From assembly GCA_951640195.1 (NCBI GenBank), contig OX621167.1, positions 124,001 to 188,000 on the forward strand: 64,000 bases of DNA, given 5' to 3'. A program made the translations under genes and the position numbers. The stretch is from Porpolomopsis calyptriformis. Taxonomy: Eukaryota > Basidiomycota > Agaricomycetes > Agaricales > Hygrophoraceae. This document shows positions 45,431-57,830 of this stretch, piece by piece. The notes below the pieces were generated by a model, which worked only from the letters and a program-made list of their open reading frames with translations, searched no databases and was not told the DNA's origin. Every line of letters starts with the position of its first letter. Positions within the stretch are counted from its first letter, which is position 1.

Positions 45431-46581
45431 TCAAGACCATAACCTCCATGATGGTCTGTAGTTAAGCTTTCTGTCTCCATAGAGAACCTGAACCTGAGTG
45501 TGGTTGCTTTCGAGCATTTCACCTGACGCAATCATCTCCTCCATCCTTTTCAATGCCAACCGTGCAAACTCTTCACAGTCCATGTCTATCCAAGCGTCGA
45601 ATATACCAGCCCACGTAGCTGTGTTTGTAAAGGTATTATTGAGATATATAACTTGAGGCGATGCTTGTAAACTGGATTTGGGGGAATTTTTTGCTAAGAT
45701 TCTAGCGGACTGCTTGATAAAGTCAGTAGTACCCTTCACTTTCAAGCTAGTGCCAACCACAAGGAGAAGATCTAGTTGGCGACTGGGGGTGGTAGTTAAC
45801 CCAAGATCATTTTGCTGCACGTTTGCTATTTCTTCTCCTCGAGGATGTGGTTCTCCGTAAAGAATGATATTGGGTCGGAGTCGAGGCACAGTCGTTCTGC
45901 GTTTGCCCTGCTCTACCCTCTTTTCCATATTGATTTGACATTCAGTGCATTCTGGTAGTTGGCCCTCTTTCAAAGAGGGGTAGTATGGTTCGAGGATAAA
46001 AATGGAGGAGCAGCCAGGGCATCGTAGTTCCTCTAGGGATCCATGCAATGGAATGCATCGGGCTGGTCCATCACTGGGGTGAATTTCTGAGGACATATGT
46101 AACCCAGCCTTGAGCTCCAAACCATCGATATTTTGAGTGTAAACACGGAGTAACACTCCTTGGAGGTCTAGAGCACGAAGGAAATGGTGGAAGGCAGTGG
46201 GTTGTGCGATCGCCGCTTTCTCAGCAAGGGTGGCAATGAGCTGACAATGCAGTGATTGTTGCTTTTGGGTCTAGAACATTAACTTGGTCAACTAATCCTC
46301 ACTTGAACATATATTTCTCACTACGAGGGATGAGCTAGTAAGCAGATCAGTCAGGTTGACTCCGGTAAATCCAGATAGTGCGTTGCCAGTATATAAGCCG
46401 TCTGGTCCTCTAAAACATGGAATACCTGCAGCCACGGATATTCCTGCTCCTAGAGAGTAGGTAAGTATTTGAATGAAACATGATGATGGGTCGATTTACC
46501 ACAGAGCACGACGATTCTCTTTGCTTTCAGTATTCCATCCATTAGATCTGTTGCACTTTGTTTTATAGTGGAGGGGAACAT
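45431..46581 (-). CDS. Sirtuin (Hst3/Hst4-like), unit 2
   Basis: This copy of the gene at 16121-17271 has one coding change. Base 46435 gives GAGISV (Val) in place of GAGISM. Val at this site is common in sirtuins, so unit 2 probably keeps the ancestral residue and unit 1 the CpG-derived change. Confidence 0.87.
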
Positions 46582-46653
46582 AATAGCTGAGTTTTTAGCA
46601 GTAACACGGTGAAGGATAGTAGGTATTAGATAAGCTAGAAGAATGGTAAGGTA

Positions 46654-48019
46654 TCAAATAAGCAAATCTGAGCTACACCGAGGGCAAGTATAGTATGTTT
46701 GGTCTGTAACGACTAATGGCTCATAAGAGTCTGTGTTATCTATGCCGAATTCTGCCTCAAGCCAGTTTTCCCAGTCAGTGTCTATCATATTTAACCGAGA
46801 CTCCTCAATGAGGTGAGCAGCTATCCATCCAGAGGCTTGGACGACACTGCGTTCCTGTGAAGAAAGCAACTTTCTAGCCTTGTTCACGATCCTAATATTT
46901 CCGGCTGTAAAATAAGTGAGACCTCCCCTAGCTGTGGGTTGGAAAGCAACTTGAAGTATAATTTTTGGGGTGTCGGCAAACTTCTCTATAGCATAGAGAT
47001 TGTTAAGATACTGCTGCTGGGTAATGTTGGCAGGGGTTCCTAGGCAAGTAAGATGGGACCATCTTTTGCAGGACCAGCAGTAGCGTTGTTCCTCTGTATC
47101 GGGGGACCAAAGTGAATAACAGTGAGTTGCGCCACATATTTCTGGCTCGCCCTACCACCCAATAGATTACTACAGGGTATATGTTTAGTTCAATGAATGC
47201 ACCTTCAATGCCTGCCTATGCCCATCCCAGAAGTATCTAATAGAAATTTTAGTATAATAGATGGGTTGGTATTATCGTCAAGCTTACCGCATGTAATACG
47301 CGGTTACTGGAGGTTGATCTTCAATCTGATTTTTAATAATAACAATGTCGATTGTATCTACAGTTTAATTTTCAGTTCAGTTCAGTTCATTCTTTTATAT
47401 CTGCTTCTCGATATAATAACCCTCACCTTCCAAGGCTTGCGCATCAATGATATCTGTAGAATCAGAGCCACACAGCTCTTGCTTTCCAAATGTGTTTATA
47501 TACCTGTCAAGAGTAAGAAGAACATAGAGTGACAGGAGAAGGAGTAGGTTTTGAGATGCAACCTTTTAGTATCAGCCTTAACATCACTTCTCTCCAACAA
47601 CTGCTTGGCTGTATACATCCATGAAACCTTAGCAAGATACTTGTTCTAAAGCACATTGTCAACATTGGGTAGGGTAGCTTGAGCAGGTGTATCACCTTAG
47701 TAGTTTTTCTTATTTGTAGGATCAAACCTTTCCAGTAGTCGTCCATTATAATATTATTTTCTTCCTTTGCATGGAGGCCAAGGTGACGGATGAGGCAGCT
47801 GTGTTTGAGGGAAATAATCAAATGACTACTATTCAAGCATTATCGATAAACACTTACAAGTCATTCTTAACGAATTTGCAAGGAGAGCCTATAAAGTTTT
47901 GATTTGGAACAAATAGAACAAGGCATAGGTGATATCTCACCATCATTTGGATTAGGAACCTCGAGGTATTCTACGACTTTTGCAGATTTCCATTGTTTTT
48001 CCTCGGTTGTAGGTGCCAT
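46654..48019 (-). CDS. BAH-PHD chromatin reader protein, unit 2
   Basis: Coding exons equal those at 17344-18709. The single change (C to T at 47905) falls in the first predicted intron. Confidence 0.8.
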
Positions 48020-48148
48020 AATAATAAATCTACGGACCAATGTTGATTATTCGTATTATATTCCCACAGCTATATATATGTCACGTGAATGTAGATACAC
48101 TTTGTCTCGACTATTGCACAAACATAGCTCTCGATCTTAACCTCCAAT
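48020..48148. promoter_or_regulatory. Divergent promoter with TATA and E-box, unit 2
   Basis: Identical to 18710-18838. The E-box is at 48082-48087. Confidence 0.55.
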
Positions 48149-51100
48149 ATGGCAAACCAGGCAAATGAAGGTGCAGATTATGACAGTGATATAGATAGGA
48201 TCATAGCTATGTCCTCACTAGCCAAGGTAAGCCTATCCCTAGTAGTTATGTATCTAATTCGATTCACACAATTAAATCATTACGAGGCTAATAAAACCAT
48301 AATAAACCAGGAAGGGGATTCGACTTCTAGTGGTTCAGATGATAGTGATATACGTAATATCCTGAATATGCCTTGTGCAGAGAAGATGCCAATGCCAATA
48401 CCGATGCTAGGAGAAAAACATATGCCTTCCAAAAAACATATATTAATCAACAAAAAGCCAGTATACTCAGTAAGTGTATATCTGTTTTCAAGGTTAAAGT
48501 GCTCACATTATTACAGACAACGTTAATTAGCCTAAATCATCTTAACATCCAGAATTCGGATCAGCAATATATATCGATACCTCCATTGGCTCCCTTAGGT
48601 CCCCAGCCAGGTCCTTCAAGGGTCCAAAACGCAATAAGTAGAAAGGATAATGACGCTGTATGTCTCAATTAACCTATGACAATAATAACTTACATTTATT
48701 TATTTTCCAGGTGGCGAAAGCATGGTATGTATTTTAAGAGAAATCATAAGATACTTGCGTATTAATACTGGTTAGGTTTAGTGATTATAGCTCTCCTTCA
48801 GAGCCTTCGGTGGATATTAGAAGGAACAACTCGCGATTTGAAACCAGACACCGGTGAATAAATCTATCATTCGAAATGTTAGGTTAAATACTAAACTTTT
48901 AGAAGCTCAACAAGCCGATCATCGTCGCCAGCTAGCAATAACGGATCAGATTTCATTGGATCCAGTGAAAGTGACAGCGCTCATTCTCATTTACTAGCAA
49001 AAAATGCCATTCGATTGAATCTACCACGATCTGAGCAAGAGCTTTTTATAGGTATGTTCTTATATTATTGGTGGTGATTAGACTCATTAAGGATATTAGA
49101 CACGAAGCTAGCAGATCCAAGGATATGGGCTTCAGCTTGTCAATCATTGGGATCTGCTAAGCCTGGAAACCACCTGGATCACGCGGTCATAGAAATTTAC
49201 CTTTTGAAATCATGGTATATGTCCATTCAACCCCAGATGCCATCTCAGAGATATTCCTACTATCTAGACTCGGAAACGGTGAGCAGGGTAATAAGAGAAG
49301 AAGAAGACATCCTGTCTACCGAAATCCATAAAACTCTCCTTCTTCCACCTCACGTTGCTATCCCGAAAAAGCCTGTGTTATTTTTCCCTCCACTATCATG
49401 GCAATCTTCTGCAACCCAAAGGCTAGCTTTATTTGATTACCAGCAGGAGAAGGTTCTTGTTTTTAGCCATGGAGCTCCACTCGAAACCAATATGTACTCA
49501 GATTGGACGGAGTGGAATGGCAACTACTATTGGAGGGCTATTGCTAATGTGTTTGGGTGGATCCTGGGTAGTGAGTTAGATGAGCGAGGTCCCCAAGTAA
49601 TCGAACCGAATTGGAATACGGTGAAAATCTCGTTTCTATACAGAAGAAGCATATTCATATACATATTTCAACAGAGTGAGGCCGACACTGGTTCCTGGAT
49701 GGCATCGCTTTGCCAAGAAATCTTTGATAATGGTTGGATGTATTCCACAGACATTAACCAACACCCACTTGCACCCAAATTGCAATGTGTTCATGCGATG
49801 CGAGAGAGAATATTTCTCACTGCGCTTCAAACTGTACAAAAATCATATGACTTCTGGAACAAGACTCAGACCCTGCTTCGGTATTCCATGGAACCCAATT
49901 CTGAGGTTGTGAATGATATGAAGGCTGGGCTTTTAAAATTCAAGCGTTTCGAGGTAATAGCACTTGCGCTTGCAACTGCTCGTATGAAGTGTGAGTATTA
50001 TCTCATTCCGATTACCTGTGATAATCAATCTAAAGAGGCTACCTATATTAATCAACTAGGCCATCTTCTGGATAGTCACGACAAGGATGGCAATGCCAGC
50101 AATGACGACAACAATCACAATGATGATGACAATGATGACAACGATGATGATTCCATTGTAATCAACCTACCACCTCAGCCTTCCAGAAGGTCTCTACCTG
50201 AAATCCAACTTCCAGAGGTTGAGCTAAATGGGAATGGGGGTGAAGAAGCATTAGCAACAAGCGTTGATGAGCGGCCTTTTGATGACTACGAATCAGCTAT
50301 GTTGGTTTGCTCCGAGGATCAAGCTGATATCATTCCAAACACGTGGACCTTTGACACCAATGGAATGCTTGTATTGGGCAAGCACTGGAGTATCTGGAGG
50401 GATAGAGGCTATAGGTTGCAGGCCGATTTTTTCTCTATGTTCAATAACCAGGAACCGGTTCTCCTCAATGACCACCTTCTTCCACACTGGGATTCAAGTG
50501 ATCAAGCAAGTGGATGTTTACCATCATCTCCAGTTGCATACCCATCCTCGTTATCTTCTCATTCTTCTGAGGTGCTGAATTCCCTACCAGCTATGGACAA
50601 CCCAGATGTGACTGTGATGGGTGCTCAGGATATGTTGGATGAGGCGGGAGGGGTGGAAGGGACATCAGAGAGCCAGGGTGTGTTTGTAAAAGGTAAAGCA
50701 CGCAACAACAAATTCATCTACTTCGACTTGGAGAAGGATAGAGTAAACCTGGACGATGAAGAAGTGTCAGTGTCGGTGGATATCGACAGCGTCATATGGG
50801 TCACGCATAAACCACAGTTCATTGGTCCAATCAATATTCACCTTCTTCCACTGTTAGACGACAAACCTCCATTCTCTATCAACAATCATGTCTATGTCCA
50901 GGTTCTACAACCACCTACCACTCGAAATCCTAGGCAGAGGTCTAAAAGGTATCCACTTAGTGCCTTGCCACATACCCATTTCGGGCAGATGGGTCAAGGA
51001 TCAGGCCAATTTAACACCTACGTCTTCTTCCCTCGTATGATTAGGAAAGACCCAGGAACGCATAGAATGACTACTCTGATGCCAAGGGAGGTACAGGAGT

Positions 51101-53504
51101 TGTGGTTCTCACAAGTGATCATGCCTGCTCTGCCAGTGGTTTTAGCCAACTACACCGGAATTATGGAGTATCTTCCTACAAGCGTCAGTAATCTCCAATG
51201 GAAAATAGGGACAAGACGTACGACCAAGACCATTCCCCTCACACCTGAAGCATTTTCTTCCATGCGAACCACTCTCTGCGACATCATAAATAACCAGCCC
51301 GATCTCCTAGGCCGATTCGGGTCCTTTTTCTTTGTTGTAGATGCTCGAGGTATCAAACTGCTCTCTAAGCAGCACCACCCAACCGAGAATATATATCAGG
51401 CACTCTGTTCGATGATTCCTAACATGGACTGGGATTATATGAAGGACCGATCGCATGGAGAACTCTTGCTTGATCTTGGGATTTCATACCATCCTCCTTC
51501 TAGGGAGGATCAGGAGCCATTGGTAGGGCTGTGGAGGTTAGATAGGATCGACGACTCGTACGACCTTATGGGGATGAAAAAAGGAATGACCCATTATACT
51601 GCCATGTTTGGAGCTTATGGAGGGAGACAGGCTGAAACCAAGTTGAAGAAAAGTCGGCTTGTACACCTTTGCTTCCGATCCAGCTACAACCTTTGCTTTG
51701 AGGTGGTGCGACTTCCTGGCCAAACGAACTACCTATGTGATGACTGTGATGCAGTCAAGACAAATGACCGATTCATGACTAGCTGTGATCACTGGAAAAA
51801 GCTGTTTCAATCTTCTCAAATCCAGTCATTCGGCGTTAGAGAAGAAGTTAGAGGGAGTGGGTTAGCCATTATAAAGCTTCTTGATGTAGCATCTGAAAAG
51901 GTAAGCAGCGAAATAACTGCAAACTAGAAATGTCTAATGATTGCCAGGCACAAGACTATATGTCGTCTGACCCTATCATTTGGATCAAGTCGAGCCTCTT
52001 TTTCAAGTTGTTGGCAAGAAGGCTAGCAGAGTTTCAAAACATCCAACTACACCTTTCACGAAATCGACCAAGCAACTATGGGATGATGGCTACGCTTATC
52101 ATCCACCTGATTAAGCACACCATGGTCACGCCAAGGATAAAGCACACATTCTTGAATGATGTGTTGCGAGACCTTCGTTTCAGTTCGATAATGTGGAGGT
52201 TCGGAATGTTCTTTCTTCACGACCTCAAGTTGAAGAAAGGAGTGCTATCTCTAAGAGAACTACCGGAGGAGGATCCAGCTGAGGTTATCCAAGCGTATGG
52301 ACAGTCCTTGAAGAAGCCACAGGCAACTCAAGCCAACCAGCCATATCACCTTATTCAAATGTATCAGCAAGATGCGTGCCCTTGGGGTCCTGATCCATCT
52401 TGGTCAAGAATTCAGAAACTGTTGGAAACCGAGCCAGAGATTTTCCTTAGGGAATGGAGGTTGGATGATGACTGGGAAGCTCCTGAACTGCTTTACACAA
52501 AGCTGTTGTTTGTTGAGTTCACGCATCAGCTGTGGCTAAGTCTGGCAGAGCAGTTTGCATCAGCAGGTGTTTTACCCAAGCCAACCACAGTTCAGGAAGC
52601 AATGGAGACTTGGACGGTACCTGCGATTCAGCATATCATAGGCATTGACCATTGCCGATTCCTTCCTTCGAGCTGTGGCCTTAAAGGAAAGCTTCCTTTG
52701 AGTCACTCCCATGATCTATCATTTTCAGCACGTCGGGCAACCTTCTTCCCTGAACAAACTATCCAGATCCCAGAGAATTCAGTCTGGAAACCATACACCC
52801 AGCCTGGAGGATATATCTCCACTTACCACCAATATCTTGTGGATTGGGATATGGATGAAGGTGATCAGCTCTGCCGTGAATTGGACAATATATTTGGCCA
52901 GTTACAATGCCTTCCTGTAGGTGGCCTATCGAATAAAAAGGGGAAACAAGTCATATGGGGGATGAAATCAGGCAAGATCAACTTTATTTCGAATTCAAAG
53001 TTCTATCGGATTGAAGAAATTGGGAAAGAGGTGGCTGCGCGTCCACGAACTCAGGTCCTAAAAAGGCCTCATGCTTCAAAGAATATACTTCAGAGACGAC
53101 TAGATGAAACCTTGGGGAGATCGATAAAACCACCTATTCGGAGCCGAAAGTCTGCCAAAATCTACCAAAAACGAAAGCCTCCTGTGAGACAGAAAGCAGA
53201 CAACAATCCTTCAGGTTCAGAGAGCGGGAAAGAGCAACAGGTTAGGGTTACTCGCTCAAAGGCCAAGGCTGCCCAGAAAGACGAGGGAAGAAAGGGGGTG
53301 AGTGGTGTGCGGATAACTCGGTCAAGAATGAACGCTGCTAGGAAAGATGCGGAGAGAGAAGATTCAGGTTCAGGAAGACATATAGTAGGTAGATCTCAGT
53401 CAAGAGTCAAGGCTGCTAGGGAACGGGCAGATTTAGAGTCTGATTCCGATTCCGATTCATTAGAGTACACAGATGAGCCAGGATCAGAGCAATCTAGTAG
53501 CTAA
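48149..53504 (+). CDS. Large uncharacterised protein (about 1,646 aa), unit 2
   Basis: Same exon structure as 18839-24194 shifted by 29,310, with the fusing intron at 51901-51947. There is one amino-acid change, Gln to Arg at about residue 917 (base 51266), and one silent change at 49578. Confidence 0.75.
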
Positions 53505-53560
53505 TGTATCGATTTGAAGATTATATATTCACAGGTCTATTCTACCTATATGTGTTACAC

Positions 53561-55610
53561 TGCTCATTGTGGTACCCCAATCAGTCTGCCCATGGGGATG
53601 TGGTTATTCTGGGATGTTATCACACTAATGCTATTGATTGAACATAACATGCTGATGGTTAGAGAGCTCGGTGAGAAGTTGAAGGTATAACCTCTGATAC
53701 CTCTTGCATGCTAATTACGGTACCCCAATTATTCCACACATGAGGATTGGACTACTCCTGATGTTTGTAGCACCAATGCTATTGATTGAACATAAAATCC
53801 TGATGCTTAGAGGGCTCTCTGATAAGTTGAAGGTATACCCTCCCATACCTGTTGTATACTTATTGCGGCACCCTAGTTAATCCACACATGATGATTGAAC
53901 TATTCCTAACCTTTGTAATACTCATGCTATTGATTGAACATAAAATCCTGATACTCGGAGAGCTCTGTGATAAGTTGAAGGTATATCATCCGATACTTCT
54001 TACATACTATACCCCAATCATTCCACACATGAGGATTAGACTACTCCTGACCTTTGTAACACTAATGCTGTTGATTTAACATAAAATCCTGATGCTTAGA
54101 GAGCTCTCTGATAAGTTAAAGGTATACCACCCCATGATATCTTATATACTTATTGCGGCACCCTAGTCAATCCATACACGAGGATTAGACTATTCCCAAT
54201 GTTTATAACACTAATGCTATTGATTGAACATGAAATCCTGATGCTCAGAGAGCTCTGTGATAACTTGAAGGTATACCCCCCCCTACCTCCTGTATACTTC
54301 TTGCGGCACCCCAGTCTATCTACACATGATGATTGGACTATTCCCAATGTTTGTAACACAGGTGCTATTGATTGAACATGAAATCCTGATGCTCAGAGAG
54401 CTCTGTGATAAGTTAGAGATATACCCCCCTATACCCCTTATATAGCTTATTGCAGTGCCTCATTCTGTCCATATATTGTCATTCCGAGCATCTGTAACAC
54501 TGGTGCTATTGATTGAACATGAAATTGTGATGTTTAAAGAGGTCTGTGATAAGTTGGAGATATACTCCCCCATACCCCTTATATAGCTTATTGCAGTACC
54601 TCATTCTGACCATATATTGTTATTCCGAGCATCTATAACACTGGTGCTATTGATTGAACATGAAATTGTGATGTTTAAAGAGGTCTGTGATAAGTTGGAG
54701 ATATACTCCCTCATACCCTTTATATACCTTATTGGAGTGCCTTATTCTACCCATATATTGTTATTCCGAGCATCTATGACACTAGTGCTATTGATTGAAC
54801 ATGAAATTATGATGTTTAAAGATGTCTGTAATAAGTTGGAGATATACCCCCCCATACCCCTTATATAACTGATTGCGGTACCCCAAATGGTCTATAACTT
54901 AGGATTTTTGTATTCCCCACCTCTATGACACTGGGGCTATTGATTGAATATAAAACCCAGGTTTTTAAAGACCTCTGTAATAAGTTGGAGATATACCCCC
55001 CCATACCCCTTATATAGCTTATTGCGGTACCTTATTCTGCCTATACATCAGGATTTTGTTATTCCAAGCCTCTATGACACTACTGCTATCGATTGAACAT
55101 GAAATCCTGATTTTTAAAGAGCTCTGTGATAAGTTGGAGATATACCCCCCCATACCCCTTATATAGCTTATTGCGGTACCCCAAATGGTCTATAAATCAG
55201 GATTTTTGTATTCCCAGTATCTGTGACACTAGTGCTATCGATTGAACATAAAATCCTGATTTTTAAAGAGCTCTGTGATAAGTTGGAGATATACCCCCCC
55301 ATACCCCTTATATCACTGATTGCGGTACCCCAAATGGTCCATAAATCGGGATTTTTGTATTCCCCACCTCTATGACACTGGGGCTATCGATTGAATATGA
55401 AACCCCGATTTTTAGAGCAGTCTATAGCTACTTATACTTATGCCTCCTCCTAAAACCTTACTATCTTCCACCACGACATACCAAATGCTCTAAAAATCGG
55501 AATTTTCTGTGGGCCCACCATTAGTTCACTGTGCCTATCGAATGGACATGAAATTGTGATTTATAGAGTGCAATACAATAGCTGGGCTGCATAATGGTAT
55601 AAATGGAGTA
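53561..55610. repeat. Tandem satellite array, about 147 bp period, unit 2
   Basis: This has the same 14 units in the same order as 24251-26300, so no unit has been gained or lost since duplication. Eight single-base transitions separate the two copies over this array and the roughly 100 bases after it. Confidence 0.9.
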
Positions 55611-55760
55611 TTTTACATATATCTCAAGAATGGGACCGCCGATTTTTTTAATTTATGGCTTAAACTGATTGTATTGGGATGCCCTAACGATCCCCCAAAG
55701 AATTTTGAATTAATTTTGTGCCAGCATTTTGGTCATTTTGTTGATAATGGGTCCCTGATA

Positions 55761-56330
55761 CTCACTAGGGCCTAAGCAGGATGTAGTGGTCACTGCGATT
55801 GAGAGTGATTAGTGATATAAGCTTGAGTCAGCCTCACGTTACTAGTGTAACTAACTTGAGTTGCACAATATCTAGTAGTTAGAATCACTTCAAAATTCAT
55901 ACAGTATATCCCCTATTGTATGCAAATTGGACTACCTGATTACATGTGCTCAGATATAGTGGTTCATATGCTGTATTCAAGTCAATCCCATAATAATACT
56001 ATTGTATTGTCACTATATTTTCACAATAGTCAAAATCACCTCAGACTTAATACTGAATGTCCACTAGTATGTACCCATTGCCCCACCTAATTTTGTGTGT
56101 CTGGGTGCAGTGGTTCTTGTGCTGGACATGTATGACTCCTATAATGACACCCTAGTATTCTCACCAACCTTTGGCAACATCTAATAGCCAGAATCACTTT
56201 GAATTTGGTCCCAGATATCTATCATTATATATCCATCACCTGGCCAAATTTCATGTCTCTGCATTGAGCAGTTCCTGTGCTGTATTTGAATGAACTTTGT
56301 ATTACAGGGGCAGAGGGAAACCATTGCCTC
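55761..56330. repeat. Degenerate tandem repeats of about 150-160 bp
   Basis: Three related stretches start with (A)GAATCACTT / CAAAATCACC / GAATCACTTT at about 55881, 56031 and 56191. Each continues through a CACCT-AATTT-type segment, GTGGTT(C) and TGTGCTG, to a TAATAATAC / TAATGACAC / TGTATTACA end. An incomplete earlier unit may begin near 55780. The stretch is AT-rich, has no coding signal, and bears no clear relation to the 147-base array. Confidence 0.55.
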
Positions 56331-56829
56331 CACATGGTGTAGGAATTCAATGGAATTGCTCCCCAGTCCATACATCCATGATATGTGAATATCTGTATAT
56401 TTTACAAGTTAAAATTATTTCGAAACTTTTTTTCAACTTAGAAAAAAAAAGGGGGATCATCTTTCAACTACATCCACATTATAATCTAATCGAGAGACTG
56501 CTCGCCATGGCCAGCACACTTAAACCATTATTGGGTTATATAGTTTATCTCCAAATTGCTCGCCATGGCCAGCAAATATAACTAGAGGCTTAGTAGTCAA
56601 TTGACAATCTGTGGGGGCTTAAATCCCATAGGAACGACGCCTCTGGCCTTGGGTGGATTAGAACCCTCAGCCTCAATGCACTCCATGGAGTGTTCAACAA
56701 ATTATACAATGTTAACCATTATACCAAATCATCATATATTATTTGCATATATCTATCTACAAATGACCCTCACACAGTGTCTCTGCCCCATTGTCCCTCT
56801 GCTAAATACCTGTGAGGTTGGCATGTAGG
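56331..56829. other. AT-rich spacer with a repeated near-palindrome
   Basis: No gene was supported. TGCTCGCCATGGCCAGCA, a palindrome with one mismatched pair, occurs at 56499-56516 and again at 56557-56574. An open frame at 56297-56581 has no recognisable features. Confidence 0.45.
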
Positions 56830-57830
56830 GTGGTCAGCACCCAGATGGTCCTCGTGGCCAGCTAATGCCCACTTGCAGGGTTTCTCAGCCTTGTCGTATC
56901 GTCCTTGTGACTGGTAAACGCGTGCGAGGTTGTCCATCGATGTAAGCGCGCGCGGGGCGGGGTGGGGTGGTTGGTGCGTCGCCGACGTAAGCGTGGATGG
57001 GTGGTCGGCGTCTCATCAACGAGGGGGTGGGGATCAAGGGGCAAGGCCCTAACGCCCACCCGTCTTGGTCGTTGGTCGGGGGCGGTTGGTGGTGGTGGTG
57101 GTGTAGGGATAAGCCGCGCGAAACGGGTGAGCCCTAATGCTCACCCGTTTCGCACTCAGGAGACCCCTCCTACCTATCGTGTCGTCCCTGTGAGTTGTAA
57201 ACGTCCGCGAGGTTGTGCATCGATGTAAGTGTGGATGCGTGGTCAGCGCCCCCTCGAGGGGTGCCTAAGCCTCGTCGTACCATCCTTGTGAGTTGTAAAC
57301 GCCCGCTCGAAGAGGGCCCCGGCCTCATCGTATCGTCCTTGTGACCGGTAAACGCGTGCGAGGTTGTCCATCGACGTAAGTGCGGGTGGTGGGGTGGTTG
57401 GCGCGTCGCCGACGTAAGCGTGGGTGGGTGGTCGGCGTCTCGTCAACAAGGGGGTGGGGGGTCAAGGGCGAGGCCCTAACGCCCACCCGTCTCGGTCGTT
57501 GGTCGGGGGTCGTTGGTGGTGGTGGTGGTGGGGATGGTGGTGGCCGTGGTGAAGATGGCGGTGGTGGTGGGGATGGTGGGAATGGTGGTGGTGACGATGG
57601 TGGTGGTGACGGTGGTGGTGGTGACGGTGGTGGTGGTGTAGGGACAAGCCGCGCGAAACGGGTGAGCCCTAATGCTCACCCGTCTCGCGCTCAGGAGACC
57701 CCTCCTACCCGTCGTGTCGTCCTTGTGAGTTGTAAACGCCCGCTCGAAGAGGGCCCCAGCCTCATCGTATCGCCCTGGTGACGGATAAACAAGCGCGAGG
57801 TTGTCCATCGACGTAAGCGCGGGGGGGTGG
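56830..57830 (-). pseudogene. Decayed kinesin-light-chain-type TPR fragments
   Basis: On the minus strand the phrase LTSMDNLARVYQSQGRYDKA, followed by EKPCKWALAGHEDHLGADH, is a near-perfect TPR of the type found in fungal TPR/NB-ARC proteins (about 56850-56960). Weaker copies at about 57240-57400 and 57700-57820 (SMDNLARVYRSQGRYDEA) run into frameshifts and stops. They are separated by GC-rich minisatellite. No continuous gene exists, so this is a scrambled remnant. Confidence 0.65.

Larger units (their letters stand above)
26451..55760. repeat. Tandem unit 2 (apparently complete 29,310-bp unit)
   Basis: This unit runs from the junction with unit 1 to the point where identity with unit 1 ends. 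It holds twelve predicted genes and a terminal satellite array. Both ends carry halves of an inverted repeat (TGACCA...AAATGCTGGC at the left, GCCAGCATTTTGGTCA at the right). Base 55761 starts sequence not found elsewhere in the window. Calling it a complete unit is an inference from the period and the junction, because the left end of unit 1 is out of view. Confidence 0.8.

Noticed and set aside
57462..57647. A His-rich minus-strand frame that looks like a metal-binding protein
   Set aside because: It is purely the translation of a GGT-type minisatellite, with no start context or conserved flanks.
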